A stretch of DNA of 64,000 nt from Petrolisthes cinctipes (GCA_033782935.1 JAWQEG010000004.1:1302001-1366000), one strand, 5' to 3'; shown: positions 22,196 to 37,240, counted from the stretch's first letter. A program made the numbers and translations. The notes: generated by a model not told the origin, from the letters alone.

Positions 22196-24134
22196 GAATT
22201 TGAGATATCGATTTTTTGGCACCTAAAATGTCGATTTTTAGCATGTTTTTAGCCTATATTTTGAAAATATTCTAGCACTGTGTAGGCATGTACAGATTGC
22301 TTCTGGGATCCCAAAATATTGAATTTTCGGGTGTTTTGAGCCTGAATTTGAGATATAAACGGGTACTGAAGATGCATGCACATATCGACTTTTGTGCACC
22401 TAAAAGATCGATTTTCAGTATGTTTTGAGCATGCATTTTGAAAATACTCTAACACGGAGTAGGCATGTACAGATCGCTTCTGGGACCCCAAATTATCGAA
22501 TTTTCGGGTGTTTAGGGCCAGAATTTGAGATATAAACGGGTACAGAAGATGCATGCACATATCGACTTTTGGGCACCTAAAAGATCGATTTTCAGTATGT
22601 TTTTGGCCTGTATTTTGAAAATACTTTAACACGGAGTAGGCATGTACAGATACCTTCTGGGACCTCTAAATATCGAATTTTCGGGTGTTTTGGGACTGAA
22701 TTTGAGATATCGATTTTTTGGCACCTAAAATGTCGATTTTTAGCATGTTTTTAGCCTATATTTTGAAAATATTCTAGCACTGTGTAGGCATGTACAGATT
22801 GCTTCTGGGACCCCAAAATATTGAATTTTCGGGTGTTTTGAGCCTGAATTTGAGATATAAACGGGTACTGAAGATGCATGCACATATCGACTTTTGTGCA
22901 CCTAAAAGATCGATTTTCAGTATGTTTTGAGCATGTATTTTGAAAATACTCTAACACGGAGTAGGCATGTACAGATCGCTTCTGGGACCCCTACATATCG
23001 AATTTTCGGGTGTTTTGGGACTGAATTTGAGATATCGACTTTTTGGCACCTAAAAGATCGATTTTTAGCATGATTTTAGCCTATATTTTGAAAATATTCT
23101 AGCACTGAGTAGGCATGTACAGATTGCTTCTGGGACCCCAAAATATTGAATATTCGGGTGTTTTGAGCCTGAATTTGAGATATAAACGGGTACTGAAGAT
23201 GCATGCACATATCGACTTTTGTGCACCTAAAAGATCGATTTTCAGTATGTTTTGAGCATGTATTTTGAAAATACTCAAACACGGAGTAGGCATGTACAGA
23301 TCGCTTCTGGGACCCCTAAATATCGAATTTTCGGGTGTTTTGGGACTGAATTTGAGATATCGACTTTTTGGCACCTAAAAGATCGATTTTTAGCATGTTT
23401 TTTAGCCTATATTTTGAAAATATTCTAGCACTGAGTAGGCATGTACAGATTGCTTCTGGGACCTCAAAATATTGAATTTTCGGATGTTTTGAGCCTGAAT
23501 TTGAGATATAAACGGGTACAGAAGATACATGCACATATTGACTTTGGGCATCTAAAATATCGATTTTCAGCATGTTATGGGCCTGTATTTTGAAAATACT
23601 CTAACACTGAGTAGGCATGTACAGATTGCTTCTGGGACCCCAAAATATCGAATTTTCGGGTGTTTTGGGACTGAATTTGAGATATCGACTTTTTGGCACC
23701 TAAAAGATCGATTTTTAGCATGTTTTTAGCCTATATTTTGAAAATATTCTAGCACTGTGTAGGCATGTACAGATTGCTTCTGGGACCCCAAAATATTGAA
23801 TTTTCGGGTGTTTTGAGCCTGAATTTGAGATATAAACGGGTACAGAAGATACATGCACATATTGACTTTGGGCATCTAAAATATCGATTTTCAGCATGTT
23901 TTGGGCCTGTATTTTGAAAATACTCTAACACTGAGTAGGCATGTACAGATTGCTTCTGGGACCCCAAAATATTGAATTTTCGTGTGTTTTGGGACTGAAT
24001 TTGAGATATCGACTTTTTGGCACCTAAAAGATCGATTTTTAGCATGTTTTTAGCGTATATTTTGAAAATATTCTAGCACTGTACAGATTGCTTCTGGGAC
24101 CCCAAAATATTGAATTTTCGGGTGTTTTGAGCCT
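22196..24134 (+). repeat. Dimer-rich stretch: SLL, then four S-L dimers, then an S2'
   Basis: S starts are 22196 (502 bp unit), 22698 (325), 23023 (325), 23348 (325), 23673 (324) and 23997 (S2'). Four successive S-L dimers is the longest such run I found. Confidence 0.88.
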
Positions 24135-26481
24135 GAATTTGAGATATAAACGGGTACTGAAGATGCATGCACATATCGACTTTTGTGCACCTAAAACATC
24201 GATTTTCAGTATGTTTTGAGCATGTATTTTGAAAATACTCTAACACGGAGTAGGCATGTACAGATCGCTTCTGGGACCCCTACATATCGAATTTTCGGGT
24301 GTTTTGAGGCTGAATTTGAGATATAAACGGGTACAGAAGATACATGCACATATTGACTTTGGGCACCAAATATATCGATTTTCAGCATGTTTTGGGCCTG
24401 AATTTTGAAATAACTCTAACACGGAGTAGGCATGTACAGATCGCTTCTGGGACCCCAAAATATCGAATTTTCGGGTGTTTAGGGCCAGAATTTGAGATAT
24501 AAACGGGTACAGAAGATGCATGCACATATCGACTTTTGTTCACCTAAAAGATCGATTTTCAGTATGTGTTTGGCCTGTATTTTGAAAATACTCTAACACG
24601 GAGTAGGCATGTACAGATACCTTCTGGGACCTCTAAATATCGAATTTTCGGGTGTTTTGGGACTGAATTTGAGATATCGATTTTTTGGCACCTAAAATGT
24701 CGATATTTAGCATGTTTTTAGCCTAAATTTTGAAAATATTCTAGCACTGTGTAGGCATGTACAGATTGCTTCTGGGACCCCAAAATATTGAATTTTCGGG
24801 TGTTTTGAGCCTGAATTTGAGATATAAACGGGTACAGAAGATACATGCACATATTGACTTTGGGCATCTAAAATATCGATTTTCAGCATGTTTTGGGCCT
24901 GTATTTTGAAAATACTCTAACACTGAGTAGGCATGTACAGATTGCTTCTGGGACCCCAAAATATTGAATTTTCGGGGGTTTTGAGCCTGAATTTGAGATA
25001 TAAACGGGTACTGAAGATGCATGCACATATCGACTTTTGTGCACCTAAAAGATCGATTTTCAGTATGATTTGAGCATGTATTTTGAAAATACTCTAACAC
25101 AGAGTAGGCATGTACAGATCGCTTCTGGGACCCCTAAATATCGAATTTTCGGGTGTTTGGGACTGAATTTGAGATATCGACTTTTTGGCACCTAAAAGAT
25201 CGATTTTTAGCATGTTTTTAGCCTATATTTTCAAAATATTCTAGCACTGAGTAGGCATGTACAGATTGCTTCTGGGACCCCAAAATATTGAATTTTCGGG
25301 TGTTTTGAGCCTGAATTTGAGATATAAACGGGTACAGAAGATACATGCACATATTGACTTTGGGCACCAAAAATATCGATTTTCAGCATGTTTTGGGCCT
25401 GAATTTTGAAAATACTCTAACACTGAGTAGGCATGTACAGATCGCTTCTGGGACCCCAAAATATCGAATTTTCGGGTGTTTTGAGCCTGAATTTGAGATA
25501 TAAACGGGTACTGAAGATGCATGCACATATCGACTTTTGTGCACCTAAAAGATCGATTTTCAGTATGTTTTGAGCATGTATTTTGAAAATACTCTAACAC
25601 GGAGTAGGCATGTACAGATACCTTCTGGGACCTCTAAATATCGAATTTTCGGGTGTTTTGGGACTGAATTTGAGATATCGACTTTTTGGCACCTAAAAGA
25701 TCGATTTTTAGCATGTTTTTAGCCTATATTTTGAAAATATTCTAGCACTGTACAGACTGCTTCTGGGACCCCAAAATATTGAATTTTCGGGTGTTTTGAG
25801 CCTGAATTTGAGATATAAACGGGTACTGAAGATGAATGCACATATCGACTTTTGTGCACCTAAAAGATCGATTTTCAGTATGTTTTGAGCATGTATTTTG
25901 AAAATACTCTAACATGGAGGAGGCATGTACAGATCGCTTCTGGGACCCCTAAATATCGAATTTTCGGGTGTTTTGGGACTGAATTTGAGATATCGACTTT
26001 TTGGCACCTAAAAGATCGATTTTTAGCATGTTTTTAGCCTATATTTTGAAAATATTCTAGCACTGAGTAGGCATGTACAGATTGCTTCTGGGACCCCAAA
26101 ATATTGAATTTTCGGGTGTTTTGAGCCTGAATTTGAGATATAAACGGGTACAGAAGATACATGCACATATTGACTTTGGGCACCAAAATTATCGATTTTC
26201 AGCATGTTTTGGGCCTGAATTTTGAAAATACTCTAACACGGAGTAGGCATGTACAGATCGCTTCTGGGTCCCCAAAATATCGAATTTTCGGGTGTTTAGG
26301 GCCAGAATTTGAGATATAAACGGGTACAGAAGATGCATGCACATATCGACTTTTGGGCACCTAAAAGATCGATTTTCAGTATGTTTTTGGCCTGTATTTT
26401 GAAAATACTCTAACACGGAGTAGGCATGTAGAGATACCTTCTGGGACCTCTAAATATCGAATTTTCGGGTGTTTTGGGACT
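24135..26481 (+). repeat. Displaced duplication, copy A (offset 3,144, rising to 3,822 bp)
   Basis: Monomers at 24312, 24488, 24665, 24813 and 24989 match 27456, 27632, 27809, 27957 and 28133. Shared private markers are gaggctgaattt, caccaaatatatcg, tttgaaataactc, ttttgttcacct, tatgtgtttggcc, tgtcgatatttagc, cgggggttttgag and agtatgatttgagc. From 25165 the partner lies 3,645 and then 3,822 bp away. Confidence 0.9.
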
Positions 26482-27307
26482 GAATTTGAGATATCGATTT
26501 TTTGGCACCTAAAATGTCGATTTTTAGCATGTTTTTAGCCTATATTTTGAAAATATTCTAGCACTGTGTAGGCATGTACAGATTGCTTCTGGGACCCCAA
26601 AATATTGAATTTTCGGGTGTTTTGAGCCTGAATTTGAGATATAAACGGGTACAGAAGATACATGCACATATTGACTTTGGGCATCTAAAATATCGATTTT
26701 CAGCATGTTTTGGGCCTGTATTTTGAAAATACTCTAACACGGAGTAGGCATGTACAGATCGCTTCTGGGACCCCAAAATATCGAATTTTCGGGTGATTAG
26801 GGCCAGGATTTGAGATATAAACGGGTACAGAAGATGCATGCACATATCGACTTTTGGGCACCTAAATGATCGATTTTCAGTATGTTTTTGGCCTGTATTT
26901 TGAAAATACTCTAACACGGAGTAGGCATGTACAGATACCTTCTGGGACCTCTAAATATCGAATTTTCGGGTGTTTTGGGACTGAATTTGAGATATCGATT
27001 TATTGACACCTAAAATGTCGATTTTTAGCATGTTTTTAGCCTATATTTTGAAAATATTCTAGCACTGTGTAGGCATGTACAGATTGCTTCTGGGACCCCA
27101 AAATATTGAATTTTCGGGTGTTTTGAGCCTGAATTTGAGATATAAACGGGTACTGAAGATGCATGCACATATCGACTTTTGTGCACCTAAAACATCGATT
27201 TTCAGTATGTTTTGAGCATGTATTTTGAAAATACTCTAACACGGAGTAGGCATGTACAGATCGCTTCTGGGACCCCTACATATCGAATTTTCGGGTGTTT
27301 TCGGACT
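26482..27307 (+). repeat. SLL and SL units between the two displaced copies
   Basis: S1 at 26482 (501-bp unit, with an L4 preceded by gggtgattagggccagg) and S1 at 26983 (325-bp unit, tcgatttattgacac). Confidence 0.86.
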
Positions 27308-30303
27308 GAATTTGAGATATCGACTTTTTGGCACCTAAAAGATCGATTTTTAGCATGTTTTTAGCCTATATTTTGAAAATATTCTAGCACTGAGTAGGCA
27401 TGTACAGATTGCTTCTGGGACCCCAAAATATTGAATTTTCGGGTGTTTTGAGGCTGAATTTGAGATATAAACGGGTACAGAAGATACATGCACATATTGA
27501 CTTTGGGCACCAAATATATCGATTTTCAGCATGTTTTGGGCCTGAATTTTGAAATAACTCTAACACGGAGTAGGCATGTACAGATCGCTTATGGGACCCC
27601 AAAATATCGAATTTTCGGGTGTTTAGGGCCAGAATTTGAGATATAAACGGGTACAGAAGATGCATGCACATATCGACTTTTGTTCACCTAAAAGATCGAT
27701 TTTCAGTATGTGTTTGGCCTGTATTTTGAAAATACTCTAACACGGAGTAGGCATGTACAGATACCTTCTGGGACCTCTAAATATCGAATTTTCGGGTGTT
27801 TTGGGACTGAATTTGAGATATCGATTTTTTGGCACCTAAAATGTCGATATTTAGCATGTTTTTAGCCTATATTTTGAAAATATTCTAGCACTGTGTAGGC
27901 ATGTACAGATTGCTTCTGGGACCCCAAAATATTGAATTTTCGGGTGTTTTGAGCCTGAATTTGAGATATAAACGGGTACAGAAGATACATGCACATATTG
28001 ACTTTGGGCATCTAAAATATCGATTTTCAGCATGTTTTGGGCCTGTATTTTGAAAATACTCTAACACTGAGTAGGCATGTACAGATTGCTTCTGGGACCC
28101 CAAAATATTGAATTTTCGGGGGTTTTGAGCCTGAATTTGAGATATAAACGGGTACTGAAGATGCATGCACATATCGACTTTTGTGCACCTAAAAGATCGA
28201 TTTTCAGTATGATTTGAGCATGTATTTTGAAAATACTCTAACACAGAGTAGGCATGTACAGATCGCTTCTGGGACCCCTAAATATCGAATTTTCGGGTGT
28301 TTGGGACTGAATTTGAGATATCGACTTTTTGGCACCTAAAATGTCGATTTTTAGCATGTTTTTAGCCTATATTTTGAAAATATTCTAGCACTGTGTAGGC
28401 ATGTACAGATTGCTTCTGGGACCTAAAAATATTGAATTTTCGGGTGTTTTGAGCCTGAATTTGAGATATAAACGGGTACAGAAGATACATGCACATATTG
28501 ACTTTGGGCATCTAAAATATCGATTTTTAGCATGTTTTTGGCCTGTATTTTGAAAATACTCTAACACTGAGTACGCATGTACAGATTGCTTCTGGGACCC
28601 CAAAATATTGAATTTTCGGGTGTTTTGAGCCTGAATTTGAGATATAAACGGGTACTGAAGATGCATGCACATATCGACTTTTGTGCACCTAAAAGATCGA
28701 TTTTCAGTATGTTTTGAGCATGTATTTTGAAAATACTCTAACACGGAGTAGGCATGTACAGATCGCTTCTGGGACCCCTAAATATCGAATTTTCGGGTGT
28801 TTTGGGACTGAATTTGAGATATCGACTTTTTGGCACCTAAAAGATCGATTTTTAGCATGTTTTTAGCCTATATTTTGAAAATATTCTAGCACTGAGTAGG
28901 CATGTACAGATTGCTTCTGGGACCCCAAAATATTGAATTTTCGGGTGTTTTGAGCCTGAATTTGAGATATAAACGGGTACAGAAGATACATGCACATATT
29001 GACTTTGGGCACCAAAAATATCGATTTTCAGCATGTTTTGGGCCTGAATTTTGAAAATACTCTAACACTGAGTAGGCATGTACAGATCGCTTCTGGGACC
29101 CCAAAATATCGAATTTTCGGGTGTTTTGAGCCTGAATTTGAGATATAAACGGGTACTGAAGATGCATGCACATATCGACTTTTGTGCACCTAAAAGATCG
29201 ATTTTCAGTATGTTTTGAGCATGTATTTTGAAAATACTCTAACACGGAGTAGGCATGTACAGATACCTTCTGGGACCTCTAAATATCGAATTTTCGGGTG
29301 TTTTGGGACTGAATTTGAGATATCGACTTTTTGGCACCTAAAAGATCGATTTTTAGCATGTTTTTAGCCTATATTTTGAAAATATTCTAGCACTGTACAG
29401 ACTGCTTCTGGGACCCCAAAATATTGAATTTTCGGGTGTTTTGAGCCTGAATTTGAGATATAAACGGGTACAGAAGATACATGCACATATCGACTTTTGT
29501 GCACCTAAAAGATCGATTTTCAGCATGTTTTGGGCCTGTATTTTGAAAATACTCTAACACTGAGTAGGCATGTACAAAATGCTTCTGGGACCCCAAAATA
29601 TTGAATTTTCGGGTGTTTTGAGCCTGAATTTGAGATATAAACGGGTACTGAAGATGAATGCACATATCGACTTTTGTGCACCTAAAAGATCGATTTTCAG
29701 TATGTTTTGAGCATGTATTTTGAAAATACTCTAACATGGAGTAGGCATGTACAGATCGCTTCTGGGACCCCTAAATATCGAATTTTCGGGTGTTTTGGGA
29801 CTGAATTTGAGATATCGAATTTTTGGCACCTAAAAGATCGATTTTTAGCATGTTTTTAGCCTATATTTTGAAAATATTCTAGCACTGAGTAGGCATGTAC
29901 AGATTGCTTCTGGGACCCCAAAATATTGAATTTTCGGGTGTTTTGAGCCTGAATTTGAGATATAAACGGGTACAGAAGATACATGCACATATTGACTTTG
30001 GGCACCAAAATTATCGATTTTCAGCATGTTTTGGGCCTGAATTTTGAAAATACTCTAACACGGAGTAGGCATGTACAGATCGCTTCTGGGACCCCAAAAT
30101 ATCGAATTTTCGGGTTTTTAGGGCCAGAATTTGAGATATAAACGGGTACAGAAGATGCATGCACATATCGACTTTTGGGCACCTAAAAGATCGATTTTCA
30201 GTATGTTTTTGGCCTGTATTTTGAAAATACTCTAACACGGAGTAGGCATGTACAGATACCTTCTGTTACCTCTAAATATCGAATTTTCGGGTGTTTTGGG
30301 ACT
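27308..30303 (+). repeat. Displaced duplication, copy B
   Basis: Carries all the markers listed for copy A. Relative to copy A it has one extra 501-bp trimer (28309-28809) and one extra long monomer (an L1/L2 mosaic near 29449-29625). These two insertions account for the offset growing from 3,144 to 3,645 and then 3,822 bp. Confidence 0.89.
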
Positions 30304-30953
30304 GAATTTGAGATATCGATTTTTTGGCACCTAAAATGTCGATTTTTAGCATGTTTTTAGCCTATATTTTGAAAATATTCTAGCACTGTGTAGGCATGTA
30401 CAGATTGCTTCTGGGACCCCAAAATATTGAATTTTCGGGTGTTTTGAGCCTGAATTTGAGATATAAACGGGTACTGAAGATGCATGCACATATCAACTTT
30501 TGTGCACCTAAAAGATCGATTTTCAGTATGTTTTGAGCATGTATTTTGAAAATACTCTAACACGGAGTAGGCATGTACAGATCGCTTCTGGGACCCCTAA
30601 ATATCGAATTTTCGAGTGTTTTGGGACTGAATTTGAGATATCGACTTTTTGGCACCTAAAAGATCTACTTTTAGCATGTTTTTAGCCTATATTTTGAAAA
30701 TATTCTATCACTGAGTAGGCATGTACAGATTGCTTCTGGGACCCCAAAATATTGAATTTTCGGGTGTTTTGAGCCTGAATTTGAGATATAAACGGGTACA
30801 GAAGATGCATGCACATATCGACTTTTGGGCACCTAAAAGATCGAATTTCAGTATGTTTTTGGCCGGTATTTTGAAAATACTCTAACACGGAGTAGGCATG
30901 TACAGATACCTTCTGGGACCTCTAAATATCGAATTTTCGGGTGTTTTGGGACT
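30304..30953 (+). repeat. Two S-L dimers (325 bp each)
   Basis: S1-L2 at 30304 and S2-L4 at 30629. The second S has agatctacttttagc and tctatcactg, and its L4 has gatcgaatttcag and ggccggtatttt. Confidence 0.87.
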
Positions 30954-32937
30954 GAATTTGAGATATCGATTTTTTGGCACCTAAAATGTCGATTTTTAGC
31001 ATGTTTTTAGCCTATATTTTGAAAATATTCTAGCACTGTGTAGGCATGTACAGATTGCTTCTGGGACCCCAAAATATTGAATTTTCGGGTGTTTTGAGCC
31101 TGAATTTGAGATATAAACGGGTACAGAAGATACATGCACATATTGACTTTGGGCAAATAAAATATCGATTTTCAGCATGTTTTGGGCCTGAATTTTGAAA
31201 ATACTCTAACACTGAGTAGGCATGTACAGATTGCTTCTGGGACCCCAAAATATTGAATTTTCGGGTGTTTTGAGCCTGAATTTGAGATATAAACGGGTAC
31301 TGAAGATGCATGCACATATCGACTTTTGTGCACCTAAAAGATCGATTTTCAGTATGTTTTGAGCATGTATTTTGAAAATACTCTAACACGGAGTAGGCAT
31401 GTACAGATCGCTTCTGGGACCCCTAAATATCGAATTTTCGGGTGTTTTGGGACTGAATTTGAGATATCGACTTTTTGGCACCTAAAAGATCGATTTTTAA
31501 CATGTTTTTAGCCTATATTTTGAAAATATTCTAGCACTGTACAGATTGCTTCTGGGACCCCAAAATATTGAATTTTCGGGTGTTTTGAGCCTGAATTTGA
31601 GATATAAACGGGTACAGAAGATACATGCACATATTGACTTTGGGCACCAAAAATATCGATTTTCAGCATGTTTTGGGCCTGAATTTTGAAAATACTCTAA
31701 CACGGAGTAGGCATGTACAGATCGCTTCTGGGACCCCAAAATATCGAATTTTCGGGTGTTTAGGGCCAGAATTTGAGATATAAACGGGTACAGAAGATGC
31801 ATGCACATATCGACTTTTGGGCACCTAAAAGATCGAATTTCAGTATGTTTTTGGCCGGTATTTTGAAAATACTCTAACACGGAGTAGGCATGTACAGATA
31901 CCTTCTGGGACCTCTAAATATCGAATTTTCGGGTGTTTTGGGACTGAATTTGAGATATCGATTTTTTGGCACCTAAAATGTCGATTTTTAGCATGTTTTT
32001 AGCCTATATTTTGAAAATATTCTAGCACTGTGTAGGCATGTACAGATTGCTTCTGGGACCCCAAAATATTGAATTTTCGGGTGTTTTGAGCCTGAATTTG
32101 AGATATAAACGGGTACAGAAGATACATGCACATATTGACTTTGGGCATCTAAAATATCGATTTTCAGCATGTTTTGGGCCTGAATTTTGAAAATACTCTA
32201 ACACTGAGTAGGCATGTACAGATTGCTTCTGGGACCCCAAAATATTGAATTTTCGGGTGTTTTGAGCCTGAATTTGAGATATAAACGGGTACTGAAGATG
32301 CATGCACATATCGACTTTTGTGCACCTAAAAGATCGATTTTCAGTATGTTTTGAGCATGTATTTTGAAAATACTCTAACACGGAGTAGGCATGTACAGAT
32401 CGCTTCTGGGACCCCTAAATATCGAATTTTCGGGGGTTTTGGGACTGAATTTGAGATATCGACTTTGTGGCACCTAAAAGATCGATTTTTAACATGTTTT
32501 CAGCCTATATTTTGAAAATATTCTAGCACTGTACAGATTGCTTCTGGGACCCCAAAATATTGAATTTTCGGGTGTTTTGAGCCTGAATTTGAGATATAAA
32601 CGGGTACAGAAGATACAAGCACATATTGACTTTGGGCACCAAAAATATCGATTTTCAGCATGTTTTGGGCCTGAATTTTGAAAATACTCTAACACGGAGT
32701 AGGCATGTACAGATCGCTTCTGGGACCCCAAAATATCGAATTTTCGGGTGTTTTGAGCCAGAATTTGAGATATAAACGGGTACAGAAGATGCATGCACAT
32801 ATCGACTTTTGTGCACCTAAAAGATCGATTTTCAGTATGTTTTGAGCATGTATTTTGAAAATACTCTAACACGGAGTAGGCATGTACAGATTGCTTCTGG
32901 GACCCCTAAATATCGAATTTTCGGGTGTTTTGGGACT
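30954..32937 (+). repeat. Two hexamers (992 and 991 bp)
   Basis: Starts are 30954 (S1), 31455 (S2'), 31946 (S1) and 32447 (S2'). The first is canonical. In the second the last monomer is L2-like (tgtgcacct, gagcatg) instead of L4. L4 at 31769 repeats gatcgaatttcag and ggccggtatttt from 30777. Confidence 0.89.
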
Positions 32938-35257
32938 GAATTTGAGATATCGACTTTTTGGCACCTAAAAGATCGATTTTTAGCATGTTTTTAGCCTATA
33001 TTTTGAAAATATTCTAGCAATGTACAGATTGCTTCTGGGACCCCAAAATATTGAATTTTCGGGTGTTTTGAGCCTGAATTTGAGATATAAACGGGTACAG
33101 AAGATACATGCACATATTGACTTTGGGCACCAAAAATATCGATTTTCAGCATGTTTTGGGCCTGAATTTTGAAAATACTCTAACACGGAGTAGGCATGTA
33201 CAGATCGCTTCTGGGACCCCAAAATATCGAATTTTCGGGTGTTTAGGGCCAGAATTTGAGATATAAACGGGTACAGAAGATGCATGCACATATCGACTTT
33301 TGGGCACCTAAAAGATCGATTTTCAGTATGTTTTTGGCCTGTATTTTGAAAATACTCTAACATGGAGTAGGCATGTACAGATACCTTCTGGGACCTCTAA
33401 ATATCGAATTTTCGGGTGTTTTGGGACTGAATTTGAGATATCGATTTTTTGGCACCTAAAATGTCGATTTTCAGCATGTTTTTAGTCTATATTTTGAAAA
33501 TATTCTAGCACTGTGTAGGCATGTACAGATTGCTTCTGGGACCCCAAAATATTGAATTTTCGGGTGTTTTGAGCCTGAATAAGAGATATAAACGGGTACT
33601 GAAGATGCATGCACATATCGACTTTTGTGCACCTAAAAGATCGATTTTCTGTATGTTTTGGGCCTGAATTTTGAAAATACTCTAACACGGAGTAGGCATG
33701 TACAGATCGCTTCTGGGACCCCAAAATATCGAATTTTCGGGTGTTTAGGGCCAGAATTTGAGATATAAACGGGTACAGAAGATGCATGCACATATCGACT
33801 TTTGGGCACCTAAAAGATCGATTTTCAGTATGTTTTTGGCCTGTATTTTGAAAATACTCTAACACGGAGTAGGCATGTACAGATACCTTCTGGGACCTCT
33901 AAATATCGAATTTTCGGGTGTTTTGGGACTGAATTTGAGATATCGATTTTTTGGCACCTAAAATGTCGATTTTTAGCATGTTTTTAGCCTATATTTTGAA
34001 AATATTCTAGCACTGTGTAGGCATGTACAGATTGCTTCTGGGACCCCAAAATATTGAATTTTCGGGTGTTTTGAGCCTGAATTTGAGATATAAACGGGTA
34101 CAGAAGATACATGCACATATTGACTTTGGGCACCAAAAATATCGATTTTCAGCATGTTTTGGGCCTGAATTTTGAAAATACTCTAACACGGAGTAGGCAT
34201 GTACAGATCGCTTCTGGGACCCCAAAATATCGAATTTTCGGGTGTTTAGGGTCAGAATTTGAGATATAAACGGGTACAGAAGATGCATGCACATATCGAC
34301 TTTTGGGCACCTAAAAGATCGATTTTCAGTATGTTTTTGGCCTGTATTTTGAAAATACTCTAACACGGAGTAGGCATGTACAGATACCTTCTGGGACCTC
34401 TAAATATCGAATTTTCGGGTGTTTTGGGACTGAATTTGAGATATCGATTTTTTGGCACCTAAAATGTCGATTTTTAGCATGTTTTTAGCCTATATTTTGA
34501 AAATATTCTAGCACTGTGTAGGCATGTACAGATTGCTTCTGGGACCCCAAAATATTGAATTTTCGGGTGTTTTGAGCCTGAATTTAAGATATAAACGGGT
34601 ACTGAAGATGCATGCACATATCGACTTTTGTGCACCTAAAAGATCGATTTTCAGTATGTTTTGAGCATGTATTTTGAAAATACTCTAACACGGAGTAGGC
34701 ATGTACAGATCGCTTCTGGGACCCCTAAATACCGAATTTTCGAGTGTTTTGGGACTGAATTTGAGATATCGACTTTTTGGCACCTAAAAGATCGACTTTT
34801 AGCATGTTTTTAGCCTATATTTTGAAAATATTCTAGCACTGAGTAGGCATGTACAGATTGCTTCTGGGACCCCAAAATATTGAATTTTCGGGTGTTTTGA
34901 GCCTGAATTTGAGATATAAACGGGTACAGAAGATACATGCACATATTGACTTTGGGCACCAAAAATATCGATTTTCAGCATGTTTTGGGCCTGAATTTTG
35001 AAAATACTCTAACACGGAGTAGGCATGTACAGATCGCTTCTGGGACCCCAAAATATCGAATTTTCGGGTGTTTAGGGCCAGAATTTGAGATATAAACGGG
35101 TACAGAAGATGCATGCACATATCGACTTTTGGGCACCTAAAAGATCGAATTTCAGTATGTTTTTGGCCGGTATTTTGAAAATACTCTAACACGGAGTAGG
35201 CATGTACAGATACCTTCTGGGACCTCTAAATATCGAATTTTCGGGTGTTTTGGGACT
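32938..35257 (+). repeat. Irregular trimers and dimers
   Basis: Units are S2'-L3-L4 (32938, tagcaatgtacag), S1-L2-L4 (33429), S1-L3-L4 (33931), S1-L2 (34432) and S2-L3-L4 (34757). The monomer at 33577 has gaataagagatat in place of the usual anchor. Confidence 0.86.
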
Positions 35258-37240
35258 GAATTTGAGATATCGATTTTTTGGCACCTAAAATGTCGATTTT
35301 TAGCATGTTTTTAGCCTATATTTTGAAAATATTCTAGCACTGTGTAGGCATGTACAGATTGCTTCTGGGACCCCAAAATATTGAATTTTCGGGTGTTTTG
35401 AGCCTGAATTTGAGATATAAACGGGTACAGAAGATACATGCAGATATTGACTTTGGGCATCTAAAATATCGATTTTCAGCATGTTTTGGGCCTGAATTTT
35501 GAAAATACTCTAACACTGAGTAGTCATGTACAGATTGCTTCTGGGACCCCAAAATATTGAATTTTCGGGGGTTTTGAGCCTGAATTTGAGATATAAACGG
35601 GTACTGAAGATGCATGCACATATCGACTTTTGTGCACCTAAAAGATCGATTTTCAGTATGTTTTGAGCATGTATTTTGAAAATACTCTAACACGGAGTAG
35701 GCATGTACAGATCGCTTCTGGGACCCCTAAATATCGAATTTTCGGGTGTTTTGGGACTGAATTTGAGATATCGACTTTTTGGCACCTAAAAGATCGATTT
35801 TTAACATGTTTTTAGCCTATATTTTGAAAATATTCTAGCACTGTACAGATTGCTTCTGGGACCCCAAAATATTGAATTTTCGGGTGTTTTGAGCCTGAAT
35901 TTGAGATATAAACGGGTACAGAAGATACATGCACATATTGACTTTGGGCACCAAAAATATCGATTTTCAGCATGTTTTGGGCCTGAATTTTGAAAATACT
36001 CTAACACGGAATAGGCATGTACAGATCGCTTCTGGGACCCCAAAATATCGAATTTTCGGGTGTTTAGGGCCAGAATTTGAGATATAAACGGGTACAGAAG
36101 ATGCATGCACATATCGACTTTTGGGCACCTAAAAGATCGATTTTCAGTATGTTTTTGGCCTGTATTTTGAAAATACTCTAACACGGAGTAGGCATGTACA
36201 GATACCTTCTGGGACCTCTAAATATCGAATTTTCGGGTGTTTTGGGACTGAATTTGAGATATCGATTTTTTGGCAACTAAAATGTCGATTTTTAGCATGT
36301 TTTTAGCCTATATTTTGAAAATATTCTAGCACTGTGTAGGCATGTACAGATTGCTTCTGGGACCCCTAAATATTGAATTTTCGGGTGTTTTGAGCCTGAA
36401 TTTGAGATATAAACGGGTACAGAAGATACATGCACATATTGACTTTGGTCATCTAAAATATCGATTTTCAGCATGTTTTGGGCCTGTATTTTGAAAATAC
36501 TCTAACACTGAGTAGGCATGTACAGATTGCTTCTGGGACCCCAAAATATTGAATTTTCGGGTGTTTTGAGCCTGAATTTGAGATATAAACGGGTACTGAA
36601 GATGCATGCACATATCGACTTTGTACACCTAAAAGATCGATTTTCAGTATGTTTTGAGCATGTATTTTGAAAATACTCTAACACGGAGTAGGCATGTACA
36701 GATCGCTTCTGGGACCCCTAAATATCGAATTTTCGGGTGTTTTGGGACTGAATTTGAGATATCGACTTTTTGGCACCTAAAAGATCGATTTTTAGCATGT
36801 TTTTAGCCTATATTTTGAAAATATTCTAGCACTGTACCGATTGCTTCTGGAACCCCAAAATATTGAATTTTCGGGTGTTTTGAGCCTGAATTTGAGATAT
36901 AAACGGGTACAGAAGATACATGCACATATTGACTTTGGGCTCCAAAAATATCGATTTTCAGCATGTTTTGGGCCTGAATTTTGAAAATACTCTAACACGG
37001 AGTAGGCATGTACAGATCGCTTCTGGGACCCCAAAATATCGAATTTTCGGGTGTTTTGAGCCAGAATTTGAGATATAAACGGGTACAGAAGATGCATGCA
37101 CATATCGACTTTTGGGCACCTAAAAGATCGATTTTCAGCATGTTTTTGGCCTGTATTTTGAAAATACTCTAACACGGAGTAGGCATGTACAGATACCTTC
37201 TGGGACCTCTAAATATCGAATTTTCGGGTGTTTTGGGACT
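35258..37240 (+). repeat. Two canonical hexamers
   Basis: S1 at 35258 and 36250, S2' at 35759 and 36750 (gcactgtaccgatt). Lengths are 992 and 991 bp. The 1-bp loss comes from cgactttgtacacct in the L2 at 36574. Confidence 0.9.
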
